Both the position numbers and the translations under genes were made by a program. This document shows, piece after piece, positions 34,533 through 46,488 of a DNA stretch of 64,000 bases (positions are counted from its first letter, which is position 1; the number at the start of each line of letters is the position of its first letter). This DNA comes from Amphibacillus xylanus NBRC 15112 (GTDB lineage Bacteria; Bacillota; Bacilli; Bacillales; Amphibacillaceae), in the NCBI RefSeq assembly GCF_000307165.1, contig NC_018704.1, forward strand, positions 620,001-684,000, written 5' to 3'. Under the pieces are notes generated by a model. The model was not told the DNA's origin. It saw nothing but the letters and a program-made list of their open reading frames with translations, and did not search any database.

Positions 34533-35093
34533 ATGCGAATATATACAAGATCTGGAGACAAGGGTGAGACATCTTTAGTCTATGGAGAACGAGTGCCGAA
34601 AAATCACTTGCGTGTAGAAGCATACGGAACATGTGATGAGGCAAATGCAGTAATTGGAATCGCAACAAGCTCGATTGATCAAGGTTTAAGTTGGTCAATA
34701 CAAGAAAGAAAATCTTTTGTGGAATGTATGCATAGAATTCAAACACTTCTATTTCATGTTGGAGCAGAGTTGTCAACTCCAAAAGGAAAAGAAGTAGCTT
34801 GGCCGATTACTCAAGATCATATAGATCGTTTAGAGGAAACTATAGATAAATGGGAACAAGAGGTTCCACCATTAACGCAATTTATTTTACCAAATGGTCA
34901 TCCAACAGGTGCAAGTTTACATCATGCTCGAACAATTGTTAGACGTGCTGAACGAATTGTGGTTGGCATCAAGGATGAAGTTAATCCACTTGTCTTAGTA
35001 TTTTTAAATCGTCTCTCTGATCTATTATTTGTTGCGGCAAGGTATGTCAATAAATTTAGTGTTTATGATGAAATTGAATTTGTTAAAGAATAA
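34533..35093 (+). CDS. PduO-type ATP:cob(I)alamin adenosyltransferase
   Basis: A 186-residue five-helix-bundle enzyme that adds the adenosyl group of ATP to cob(I)alamin. Conserved features are the N-terminal IYTRSGDKGETSLVYGERVPK (ATP loop), RVEAYGTCDEANAVIG, RRAERIVV, and the cobalamin-facing VLVFLNRLSDLLFVAARYVN. Full length. Co-transcribed with the hydroxyacid dehydrogenase, an association with no obvious pathway reason. Similar to B. subtilis YvqK. Confidence 0.93.
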   Translation: MRIYTRSGDKGETSLVYGERVPKNHLRVEAYGTCDEANAVIGIATSSIDQGLSWSIQERKSFVECMHRIQTLLFHVGAELSTPKGKEVAWPITQDHIDRLEETIDKWEQEVPPLTQFILPNGHPTGASLHHARTIVRRAERIVVGIKDEVNPLVLVFLNRLSDLLFVAARYVNKFSVYDEIEFVKE

Positions 35094-35129
35094 TAAATAC
35101 AAATGAAAACATCCACTACCTCTAAATGA

Positions 35130-35153
35130 GTATGTCATTTAATTGACATACTA
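35130..35153. promoter_or_regulatory. Inverted repeat overlapping the perR promoter
   Basis: AGTATGTCA-TTTAAT-TGACATACT, a perfect 9-bp inverted repeat. It contains the -35 box of perR and lacks a T-run, so an operator is as likely as a terminator for the upstream gene. Confidence 0.5.
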
Positions 35154-35171
35154 AGTATTACAGAGTAAACT
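35143..35171 (+). promoter_or_regulatory. Promoter of perR
   Basis: TTGACA (35143-35148), 17 bp, TAAACT (35166-35171). The Per box begins 3 bp further on. Confidence 0.65.
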
Positions 35172-35173
35172 GA

Positions 35174-35188
35174 TTATAAGAATTATAA
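35174..35188. promoter_or_regulatory. Per box (PerR operator) of perR
   Basis: TTATAAGAATTATAA matches the Per box TTATAATNATTATAA at 14 of 15 positions, right at the expected transcription start. This implies autorepression, as in B. subtilis. Confidence 0.85.
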
Positions 35189-35348
35189 TATAATAATTGA
35201 AACAATAGAGTAAAGAAACTTATCTATGTTTTGAAAATGATTTTAGACTATAGTCGCTAATGAAAGTGGTTTTCCTTTAGCAATTAATTATAGTAATTAA
35301 TGATTAATGAATAATGATTTTATTTTATTGAAAGTGAGGTGGGTGGCC

Positions 35349-35792
35349 ATGCACGATCATCATGAGCATAATGAACTTCAAGATGCAGTTGAACGATTGA
35401 AACAATCAGGTGTGCGAATTACTCCACAACGATTTGCTGTTTTAGAATTTTTAGTTAACGCTAAATCGCATCCAACAGCTGATGAAATTTATAAAGCTTT
35501 AGAGGGTAAGTTCCCAAACATGAGTGTTGCTACAGTATATAATAACTTGCGTGTATTTAGAGAAATCGGATTGGTGAAGGAATTAACATACGGTGATGCC
35601 TCTAGTCGTTTTGATTACACAACATCAAAACATTATCATGTTATATGTGAGTCTTGCGGTAAAATTGTTGATTTCCATTATCCAACATTAGATGAAGTTG
35701 AATCATTGGCTGAAAAAGTAACAGGCTTTTCAATCAGTCACCACCGCATGGAAATATACGGAACATGCCCGGGATGTAAAGTCACACATTAA
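35349..35792 (+). CDS. perR: Peroxide-responsive repressor PerR (Fur family)
   Basis: A 147-residue Fur-family repressor. The winged helix ([59 protein letters not shown]) and the PerR hallmark [33 protein letters not shown] are nearly identical to B. subtilis PerR, including the Asp and His ligands of the regulatory Fe/Mn site. Two CX2C pairs (CESC, CPGC) form the structural zinc site. Iron-catalysed His oxidation by H2O2 inactivates it. ATG 35349 is preferred (GAGGTG 9 nt upstream). The unusual His-rich N-terminus (MHDHHEHNE) is an extra. Confidence 0.95.
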   Translation: MHDHHEHNELQDAVERLKQSGVRITPQRFAVLEFLVNAKSHPTADEIYKALEGKFPNMSVATVYNNLRVFREIGLVKELTYGDASSRFDYTTSKHYHVICESCGKIVDFHYPTLDEVESLAEKVTGFSISHHRMEIYGTCPGCKVTH

Positions 35793-35805
35793 TAATTTTC
35801 ACGCT

Positions 35806-35842
35806 AAACTCTGGATTAATCTAATAAATCCAGAGTTTTTTT
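35806..35842 (+). terminator. Terminator after perR
   Basis: AAACTCTGGATT and AATCCAGAGTTT with TTTT following. Confidence 0.85.
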
Positions 35843-35929
35843 AATCAACTTGTATTAGTTCCTTCATTGATAGGTAAAAATAATCTTTAGTCAATTTGAA
35901 AATTAATTTATATTTTTTCAAAAAAACTA

Positions 35930-35958
35930 TTGGCGAAAATAAAAAAACATGCTATAGT
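35930..35958 (+). promoter_or_regulatory. rRNA operon promoter P1
   Basis: TTGGCG (35930-35935), 17 bp, TATAGT (35953-35958), preceded by an A/T-rich stretch that may serve as an UP element. Confidence 0.7.
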
Positions 35959-36069
35959 ATTAAACGTCGCTCGAGATTGGAGCTACCACCTCTAGTAATA
36001 AAAGAGGTAGTCACTGATTAACGTTAATACTTATCTTTTAAAAGGTTTTAAAAAAATAAAAAATAAGTG

Positions 36070-36099
36070 TTGACTTTTGAAGGTTAATCGGTATATAAT
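36070..36099 (+). promoter_or_regulatory. rRNA operon promoter P2
   Basis: TTGACT (36070-36075), 18 bp, TATAAT (36094-36099). It is followed by the boxA-like TGATCTTTGAAAACT region at about 36133. Confidence 0.75.
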
Positions 36100-36231
36100 A
36101 TAAAAGCTGTCGCAAACGAAGGCAGTAACAATTGATCTTTGAAAACTGAATCCAAACAACGAAAGATGTTAAGAAAAACAAGTAAGAAGAAGCTAGTGCT
36201 TCAAAATTGAGTTAATCGTAACTCTATCAAT

Positions 36232-41212
<4,981 letters not shown>

Positions 41213-41416
41213 AAACAAAAAGCGAAAGCGACTATTCAGCATTGAATTTGATGACACTTGTCAGGTGCATTTCTTATCTAGTTTTCAGGGTATACATTTT
41301 AGACACAATTGTGTTTATAAAAAATGTTTTTCCTTGAAAACACTTGCAATTCTGTTAAGAAATGAGTATAATATATCTTGTCCTTGTAAAATTAGCACTT
41401 AGGATAACCTTCAAGA

Positions 41417-41529
41417 TTTAGTGACAATAGCGAAGAGGTCACACCTGTTTCCATACCGAACACAGAAGTTAAGCTCTTCAGCGCCGATGGTAGTTGGGTC
41501 TTCCCTGCGAGAGTAGGACGTCGCTAAGC
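41417..41529 (+). rRNA. rrf: 5S ribosomal RNA
   Basis: TTTAGTGACAATAGCGAAGA at the start pairs with TAGGACGTCGCTAAGC at the end; the central CCATACCGAACACAGAAGTT and GCGCCGATGGTAGT are conserved. It lies 204 bp after the 23S gene; that spacer holds processing-stem sequence but no gene. Confidence 0.95.
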
Positions 41530-41540
41530 ATTTAATCCGT

Positions 41541-41615
41541 TCCACAGTAGCTCAGTGGTAGAGCAATCGGCTGTTAACCGATCGGTCGTAGGTTCGAATC
41601 CTACCTGTGGAGCCA
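41541..41615 (+). tRNA. tRNA-Asn (GTT)
   Basis: Acceptor TCCACAG/CTGTGGA, anticodon loop CTGTTAA, CCA encoded. First gene of the cluster, 11 bp after 5S rRNA. Confidence 0.96.
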
Positions 41616-41619
41616 TTAT

Positions 41620-41711
41620 GGAGAGCTGTCCGAGTGGCTGAAGGAGCACGACTGGAACTCGTGTGGGCGGCGTAAGCTGTCTCGAGGGTTCAAATCCCTC
41701 GCTCTCCGCCA
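41620..41711 (+). tRNA. tRNA-Ser (GGA)
   Basis: Acceptor GGAGAGC/GCTCTCC, anticodon loop CTGGAAC, long variable arm typical of class II tRNA, CCA encoded. Confidence 0.95.
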
Positions 41712-41754
41712 CTAAAGTATTAATTTACTAGAAACTGTTATCTTATTTTACATA

Positions 41755-41829
41755 GGCCCGTTGGTCAAGCGGTTAAGACACCGCCCTTTCACGGCGGTAA
41801 CACGGGTTCGAATCCCGTACGGGTCACCA
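41755..41829 (+). tRNA. tRNA-Glu (TTC)
   Basis: Acceptor GGCCCGT/ACGGGTC, anticodon loop CTTTCAC, CCA encoded. In B. subtilis trnD a tRNA-Val follows here; it is missing. Confidence 0.96.
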
Positions 41830-41861
41830 ATTTTTATAACATGATATTATACTTTTATCTT

Positions 41862-41938
<77 letters not shown>

Positions 41939-41969
41939 AAATACATCTCTAACTAAATATATAGTAAAT

Positions 41970-42046
41970 GGTCCGGTAGTTCAGTTGGTTAGAATGCCTG
42001 CCTGTCACGCAGGAGGTCGCGGGTTCGAGTCCCGTCCGGACCGCCA
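41970..42046 (+). tRNA. tRNA-Asp (GTC)
   Basis: Acceptor GGTCCGG/CCGGACC, anticodon loop CTGTCAC, CCA encoded. Confidence 0.96.
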
Positions 42047-42072
42047 TTTATCTATTAACTTTCATCAGAAAT

Positions 42073-42148
42073 GGCTCAATAGCTCAGCTGGTAGAGCAAC
42101 GGACTGAAGATCCGTGTGTCGGCGGTTCGACTCCGTCTTGAGCCACCA
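42073..42148 (+). tRNA. tRNA-Phe (GAA)
   Basis: Acceptor GGCTCAA/TTGAGCC, anticodon loop CTGAAGA, CCA encoded. The T stem contains one G-T pair. The tRNA-Thr that follows here in B. subtilis trnD is missing. Confidence 0.95.
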
Positions 42149-42155
42149 TTTTCTT

Positions 42156-42241
42156 GGAGGGATAGCGAAGTTGGCCAAACGCGGCGGACTGTAAATCCGC
42201 TCCCATCGGGTTCGTAGGTTCGAGTCCTACTCCCTCCACCA
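42156..42241 (+). tRNA. tRNA-Tyr (GTA)
   Basis: Acceptor GGAGGGA/TCCCTCC, anticodon loop CTGTAAA, long variable arm, CCA encoded. Confidence 0.95.
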
Positions 42242-42269
42242 TTTCTCTTTTAACATTTTATTTTTTTAT

Positions 42270-42340
42270 AGGGGTATAGTTTAACGGTAGAATAGAGGTC
42301 TCCAAAACCTTTGGTGTGGGTTCGATTCCTACTACCCCTG
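42270..42340 (+). tRNA. tRNA-Trp (CCA)
   Basis: Acceptor AGGGGTA/TACCCCT, anticodon loop CTCCAAA, discriminator G. The 3' CCA is not encoded, unlike most neighbours. Confidence 0.94.
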
Positions 42341-42350
42341 TTTTATTTAT

Positions 42351-42427
42351 GGCGATCGTGGTGAAGTGGTTAACACATCGGATTGTGGATCCGACATGCG
42401 TGGGTTCGATCCCCATCGATCGCCCCA
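42351..42427 (+). tRNA. tRNA-His (GTG)
   Basis: Encoded G-1 (42351) pairs with discriminator C (42424), the identity element of tRNA-His; anticodon loop TTGTGGA, CCA encoded. Confidence 0.95.
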
Positions 42428-42459
42428 TAAAACTTTAAATTATAAATATTATAGAGCGT

Positions 42460-42534
42460 TGGGCTATAGCCAAGCGGTAAGGCAACGGTTTTTGGGTCCG
42501 TCATGCGCTGGTTCGAATCCAGCTAGCCCAGCCA
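42460..42534 (+). tRNA. tRNA-Gln (TTG)
   Basis: Acceptor TGGGCTA/TAGCCCA, anticodon loop TTTTGGG, CCA encoded. The inner pair of the anticodon stem is a T-T mismatch. Confidence 0.92.
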
Positions 42535-42540
42535 TTTAAT

Positions 42541-42615
42541 GCGGAAGTAGTTCAGTGGTAGAACACCACCTTGCCAAGGTGGGGGTCGCGGGTTCGAATC
42601 CCGTCTTCCGCTCCA
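42541..42615 (+). tRNA. tRNA-Gly (GCC)
   Basis: Acceptor GCGGAAG/CTTCCGC, anticodon loop TTGCCAA, CCA encoded. Only 6 bp after tRNA-Gln. Confidence 0.96.
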
Positions 42616-42640
42616 TTTTTATTTTTAGCGCGAATATCCC

Positions 42641-42714
<74 letters not shown>

Positions 42715-42719
42715 ATTAT

Positions 42720-42803
42720 GCCGGTGTGGCGGAATTGGCAGACGCGCGGGACTCAAAATCCCGTGTCCCCTGGGACGTGTCGGTTCGACCCCGACCACCG
42801 GTA
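42720..42803 (+). tRNA. tRNA-Leu (CAA)
   Basis: Acceptor GCCGGTG/CACCGGT with a G-T first pair, anticodon loop CTCAAAA, long variable arm. CCA is not encoded. Last gene of the cluster; the second tRNA-Leu of B. subtilis trnD is missing. Confidence 0.93.
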
Positions 42804-42839
42804 TTCTTACTTAAACAATTTAACCTTATAAATGATAGA

Positions 42840-42888
42840 ACACTCGTGAATTTCCAAAAATTGATATTTGCGAGTTTTTTTGTTTATA
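42840..42888 (+). terminator. Terminator of the rRNA-tRNA operon
   Basis: ACTCGTGAAT pairs with ATTTGCGAGT (two G-T pairs) and is followed by TTTTTTTG. Confidence 0.8.
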
Positions 42889-42941
42889 AGAATGTAATTT
42901 AGATAATTTTGTGTTACTCAATATAAAAGGAGTAGAAACAA

Positions 42942-43796
42942 ATGAATAGAATCAAATTGAATGATATTTTAGGGTTAAATGATACAGAGATATCTAATAG
43001 TAAAATAGAGCTTAATATGCAGGCCGGTGTAGGCGGAAAATCATATATTGATCTATGGCTTTATAGTAGTGATATAGACAAAGAAAATGGCACATGTCCT
43101 GAGTGTGGATATTGGGGCTGGTACGGTAAACAAAGAAACTTTAGCCCAGGACAGTGGGTGTTTAGCTTTGTTAGAATTCGCGATAATGAGTGGCTATTTA
43201 CTTCAGCGGCAGAGATAATAGACGTACCAGAAAATACATTTGCTAAGGTTAAGATTATTGAAAAGTATAAACCGTTATTTGGTAGACTAGTAATTGATTT
43301 AGTGAAAGGTAATACCTTTGCTAGATACACGTTTAACCTTTCACGATACATAGACGAGAGCAATGTTAAGGAAATTTTACCGACGATGTATGGCGGACAA
43401 GATTTCCCAGGATATGATAAAGTAAATATTTCTTATAAGCAATTAGAATCAATCATTATTCGTGGTAAGCGAGACTGGATTGCCGCACTTGAGAATCAAA
43501 AAGCTGTATATTTACTGACAGATAAAAGTAATGGAAAAATGTATGTAGGGTCTGCCACAAGTGATTATGGAATGCTGTTACAAAGATGGAAAAGCTACAT
43601 TGAAAGTGGTCATGGTGGTAATAAAGAATTAATAGAGTTGGTAAATAAAGAGGGATTTGATTATATCAAATCTAATTTTTATTATTCAATTCTTGAAAAT
43701 TATAATGCAAAAGTAGATGACCATATAATCTTAGAAAGAGAATCATGGTGGAAAGAAACTCTGCAAACTAGAATATTTGGTTATAATAGTAATTAA
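42942..43796 (+). CDS. GIY-YIG nuclease-domain protein with zinc-site-like N-terminal domain
   Basis: A 284-residue protein. The C-terminal part (about residues 184-280) is a GIY-YIG domain: the usual GIY appears as AVYLLTDKSNGKMYVGSATS, followed by RWKSYI with the conserved Arg and HIILERESWWKETL with a Glu. The N-terminal 180 residues hold one CPEC pair and aromatic-rich segments (YWGWYGKQRNFSPGQWVFSFVRIRDNEWLFTSAAEI) that I do not recognise. It has its own RBS (AAAGGAG) directly behind the tRNA operon. A stand-alone GIY-YIG enzyme beside a tRNA cluster suggests an acquired mobile or defence gene (inference). Confidence 0.75.
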   Translation: MNRIKLNDILGLNDTEISNSKIELNMQAGVGGKSYIDLWLYSSDIDKENGTCPECGYWGWYGKQRNFSPGQWVFSFVRIRDNEWLFTSAAEIIDVPENTFAKVKIIEKYKPLFGRLVIDLVKGNTFARYTFNLSRYIDESNVKEILPTMYGGQDFPGYDKVNISYKQLESIIIRGKRDWIAALENQKAVYLLTDKSNGKMYVGSATSDYGMLLQRWKSYIESGHGGNKELIELVNKEGFDYIKSNFYYSILENYNAKVDDHIILERESWWKETLQTRIFGYNSN

Positions 43797-43988
43797 TTTA
43801 TTCTACATCAAGTCAATTTTGTAAAATAAGTGATATTATTAGCTTTAAATCTGAATGATTAATAGTTCTAAGCTATTTATTAAGTAAACTTATTAAACTA
43901 CTTATCCATTTTCAGTATCAATTTCTTGCAAATGATTGTTTAATGAGTGATAATATAATAGTTTATTACAATATTGGGGGGTACATAC

Positions 43989-44513
43989 ATGAAGAAAGCA
44001 CTATTTTTGCTTATGGCATTGCTAGTCTCAATTACTCTAATTGCATGTGGTGAAGTTGATAGTGACGATAGCAAACAAGCTGTCGATACACCAGATGTTG
44101 AGGAAACTGAATCTAATGATGACGAAGCAGAAGAGACAGAAACAGAGACAGAAGCAAATGTTGAGGAAGATGAAGTAGAAGAGGAGCAAACAGAATCTGA
44201 AGATGTTCCGCGTGAATATCGTAATGCTTTAAAAGCTGCTCAAAATTACATCGACCTTATGCATTTCTCAGAGAAAGGACTTTTCGAACAATTAACTTCT
44301 GAGTTTGGAGATCAATATCCAGAAGAAGCTGCACAATATGCAATTGAAAATGTGGATGTTGATTACAAAGAAGAAGCTCTTGAAGCAGCAATTAGCTATT
44401 TAGAATTCATGCCGATGTCTGATCAAGAATTATTCGAACAGCTTACATCTGAATACGGTGAGCAATTTACTGATGAACAAGCGCAATATGCTCTTGACAA
44501 TTTACCAGAGTAA
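43989..44513 (+). CDS. Ltp-like surface lipoprotein (superinfection-exclusion type)
   Basis: A 174-residue lipoprotein. The signal peptide ends in lipobox LIAC; then comes a very acidic, Glu/Thr-rich linker (about residues 22-75) and two homologous helical repeats: YRNALKAAQNYIDLMHFSEKG..LTSEFGDQYPEEAAQYAIEN and YKEEALEAAISYLEFMPMSDQ..LTSEYGEQFTDEQAQYALDN. This is the Ltp fold, known from phage TP-J34, where the lipoprotein blocks DNA injection by other phages; bacterial chromosomes also carry such genes. ATG 43989 stands behind GGGGGG. Antiphage function is inferred from family only. Confidence 0.82.
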   Translation: MKKALFLLMALLVSITLIACGEVDSDDSKQAVDTPDVEETESNDDEAEETETETEANVEEDEVEEEQTESEDVPREYRNALKAAQNYIDLMHFSEKGLFEQLTSEFGDQYPEEAAQYAIENVDVDYKEEALEAAISYLEFMPMSDQELFEQLTSEYGEQFTDEQAQYALDNLPE

Positions 44514-44531
44514 AATTGCCTAAATAAGATT

Positions 44532-44574
44532 AAAAGTGTTAGTGAGTTCAAATTGAACTTGCTAACACTTTTTT
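44532..44574 (+). terminator. Terminator after the Ltp-like gene
   Basis: AAAAGTGTTAGTGAGTTC-AAATT-GAACTTGCTAACACTTTT, a nearly perfect 18-bp stem followed by T. Its core resembles the hairpins at 3429 and 51229. Confidence 0.85.
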
Positions 44575-44718
44575 GATTATAGTATATAAGCTTATGGTGA
44601 GTTCTTAAACGTAATAGTAAATCCCTAATTAATCACTTATAATTAGGTTTATTTAGCTAATTCAACGAACTACTCACATTATATTTTCAAATGCCATAAA
44701 TTAAAGGAGACAATCAAG

Positions 44719-45283
44719 ATGAGCTTTTTCGAACACGTTAGCCATGATGCTTGGATTCAAAGTATTGGTACAATAATTGGAGCGTTTATGGGTGCATTGA
44801 CGGCAGGAATTATTATGATCAAAAGTCATCAAATTGAAAGAAAACGAAGATCGTGTTGAACAGTTGAATACATTTATCTCGTTTTATACTGGTTATAAAC
44901 CAAAACTTGATGAATATATGACGGTTTTAAGAAGAATCAGTATAGTAACAAGTCAAACGACCATTGATAATAATGCGGTTATTAATCTATTGACTGAGCT
45001 ATCAGAACTAGTTAAAACAGATAGGTAGCTTGATGTGATTAATCTATTAAATTTACCGTCAAAAGTTATGATGAGAATTCAAGTGATTCGGAAAAGTATT
45101 AAAAACATAGTTCAAGGAGCCTTGATTGATATTGAAAGTATGAATGAAGATAAATTAAAGAATATTCAATCAAATGTTGATCGTATTTTCCGTTATTATC
45201 AAGACTTAGAGGAAATGGACCAGGCAGCGATAATTGAACTTAAAGAAATGCATAAAAATAAGAACTTAATTAATCTAGATTAG
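44719..45283 (+). pseudogene. Broken gene for a single-helix membrane protein (frameshift plus in-frame stop)
   Basis: ATG 44719 behind AAAGGAGA encodes 36 residues with one membrane helix (WIQSIGTIIGAFMGALTAGIIMI), then runs out of frame after an AAAA tract (44821-44824) and stops at 44858. Dropping one A restores a reading frame that continues VIKLKENEDRVEQLNTFISFYTGYKPKLDEYM to a TAG at 45026-45028; the same frame continues behind it for 85 residues of charged helix to 45283. The likely ancestor was one protein of about 187 residues. Alternatively these are two or three small genes: ATG 44719, a later start near 44834, and GTG 45035 without a good RBS. Function unknown. Confidence 0.55.
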
Positions 45284-45375
45284 TTGACTCTTCCGCTTAT
45301 GACAATTGGGGTGCCAATTTCTTTCTTACTGAATAAAATGATTATATGCATATTGTTCAGTAGGGGGAGAAACAG

Positions 45376-45948
45376 TTGGGTGGTTCGAATACATTACTAA
45401 TTGGATCATGGATTAATGCGATTGGAACTATTGTTGTGGCATTATCTGAAATTAAAGATTTAACAAGCGATCAACCCGTAAGTGATACAATAGTTGAATT
45501 AGCTGGAATAATGGAATTATTAGGTCTGGCTCTGATGCGAATTGATATCGAAGAAGATCTTGATGAAGGTACTGACAATATGATTGAGAGTTTCGGCGAT
45601 GCCGATGATGAAGAATTAACCTATTTATCGTTAGTTAATCCAAGTTTATTTGGTTTTAGTTTGTTTCAGCAAATTATTGGTGGTGTAATGGATGCTGCGA
45701 ATTCTGCATTTAGTCCACAAACTACTAACTTTGATAACGAAGAAGAAAAGCTGTTGATAGGTAATCTATTACAGAGTTTAGGGATTGGATTAGAATTGCT
45801 AGGTGTATTTACCGAGTCGAAAGGTGACGTGGAGACTGCTGATTTTATTGCAGCACAGGGATCGATTATTCAATCAGTAGGTGCGCTTATCTTTGCTGGG
45901 ATCACTACAAAGGAATATATTGAGACAAATAAATCAAAAAAATCATAG
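45376..45948 (+). CDS. Repetitive hydrophobic protein (DUF6944-like)
   Basis: A 190-residue protein built of repeated units of the form GxWINAIGTI: GSWINAIGTIVVALSE at the N-terminus, LAGIMELLGLALMRI, GNLLQSLGIGLELLGV and GSIIQSVGALIFAGI. This resembles the repetitive DUF6944 proteins of bacilli. The units are weakly hydrophobic, so membrane association is possible. TTG 45376 is used, with AGGGGGA upstream. It follows the broken membrane-protein gene on the same strand. No function is known to me. Confidence 0.65.
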   Translation: MGGSNTLLIGSWINAIGTIVVALSEIKDLTSDQPVSDTIVELAGIMELLGLALMRIDIEEDLDEGTDNMIESFGDADDEELTYLSLVNPSLFGFSLFQQIIGGVMDAANSAFSPQTTNFDNEEEKLLIGNLLQSLGIGLELLGVFTESKGDVETADFIAAQGSIIQSVGALIFAGITTKEYIETNKSKKS

Positions 45949-46072
45949 TTTTATTTGTCTTGATTTAACGTCATAACATTAAAATACTAATCTTGTTATT
46001 TTATTAGAACCTTTGTCGAAGCTATTGACAATAGGTCTTTCATACTGGAAAATAAGTATTGCAGGTGATATG

Positions 46073-46157
46073 AAAAGGCAAACTTAGTGAAAACTAAGGA
46101 CGCAAAACGAGGGCCTAACGTGACATGTATGGTCACCATGGTAGCCGAGTTGCCAAA
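46073..46157 (+). ncRNA. Class I cyclic-di-GMP riboswitch (GEMM-I)
   Basis: The sequence shows the complete GEMM-I signature: GGCAAAC, stem CTTAGT-GAAA-ACTAAG with the GAAA tetraloop, GGACGCAAA, GGGCCTAA, a variable P3 stem (GTGAC...GGTCAC), GGTAGCC and the closing P1 arm (GGCA with TGCC). A possible promoter has TTGACA at 46025-46030. It is followed by a hairpin that hides the ribosome binding site of the next gene, so control should be translational. Confidence 0.93.
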
Positions 46158-46160
46158 GGA

Positions 46161-46184
46161 ACCTCTTATGATATATTAGGAGGT
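46161..46184 (+). promoter_or_regulatory. Shine-Dalgarno-sequestering hairpin of the c-di-GMP riboswitch
   Basis: ACCTCTTA-TGATATAT-TAGGAGGT forms an 8-bp stem (one G-T pair) that buries AGGAGGT, the RBS of the gene at 46192. It lies immediately behind the riboswitch P1 stem and is the likely expression platform. Confidence 0.8.
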
Positions 46185-46191
46185 AAACAGG

Positions 46192-46323
46192 ATGATCGAG
46201 TTTTTTAAAAGATTGATTAAGTGTCATTTGCAAGGAAAACATAAGATTAGTATTATCACTGGTGCATGTGTAAGGTGTAATTATGATCGGAATGAACGTT
46301 CACAAATGTTAAGGGTTCGCTGA
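46192..46323 (+). CDS. 43-residue Cys-containing protein under c-di-GMP riboswitch control
   Basis: ATG 46192 stands 7 nt behind AGGAGGT. The product starts MIEFFKRLIKCHLQGKHKIS and contains CX14CX2C (Cys11, Cys26, Cys29) plus His12 and His17, a pattern compatible with a tiny zinc ribbon, and a basic C-terminus. It is too short for most gene finders, but the riboswitch and optimal RBS argue that it is real. It is followed by its own terminator, so it is the sole target. I do not recognise the family with certainty. Confidence 0.7.
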   Translation: MIEFFKRLIKCHLQGKHKISIITGACVRCNYDRNERSQMLRVR

Positions 46324-46347
46324 GCGGAAATCATAACTATTTTGATA

Positions 46348-46386
46348 AGTTCTTTACTAGTTTGCTAGTAAGGGCTTTTCTTTTTT
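46348..46386 (+). terminator. Terminator after the riboswitch-controlled gene
   Basis: AAGTTCTTTACTAG-TTTG-CTAGTAAGGGCTT with G-T and mismatch inside the stem, followed by TTCTTTTTT. Confidence 0.7.
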
Positions 46387-46438
46387 ATAAGCAAATTAGT
46401 ATTAATAGTTAGAGAGCATTAGCTATTAATCTTAAGTA

Positions 46439-46488
46439 AAAAAAGCAATCAGAATACCTAATTAAATAGGTACTGATTGCTTTTTGTT
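46439..46488 (-). terminator. Terminator of the NEW3/ABC operon
   Basis: AAAAAGCAATCAG and CTGATTGCTTTTT are perfect inverted copies; the inner AATACCTAATT/AATAGGTA part extends the stem. It overlaps the permease stop codon. Confidence 0.8.

Noticed and set aside
44719-45028. Programmed frameshifting in the membrane-protein gene
   Set aside because: The AAAA tract is not a canonical slippery heptamer, no stimulatory stem-loop is evident, and a second lesion (TAG) follows; gene decay or sequence error is more likely.
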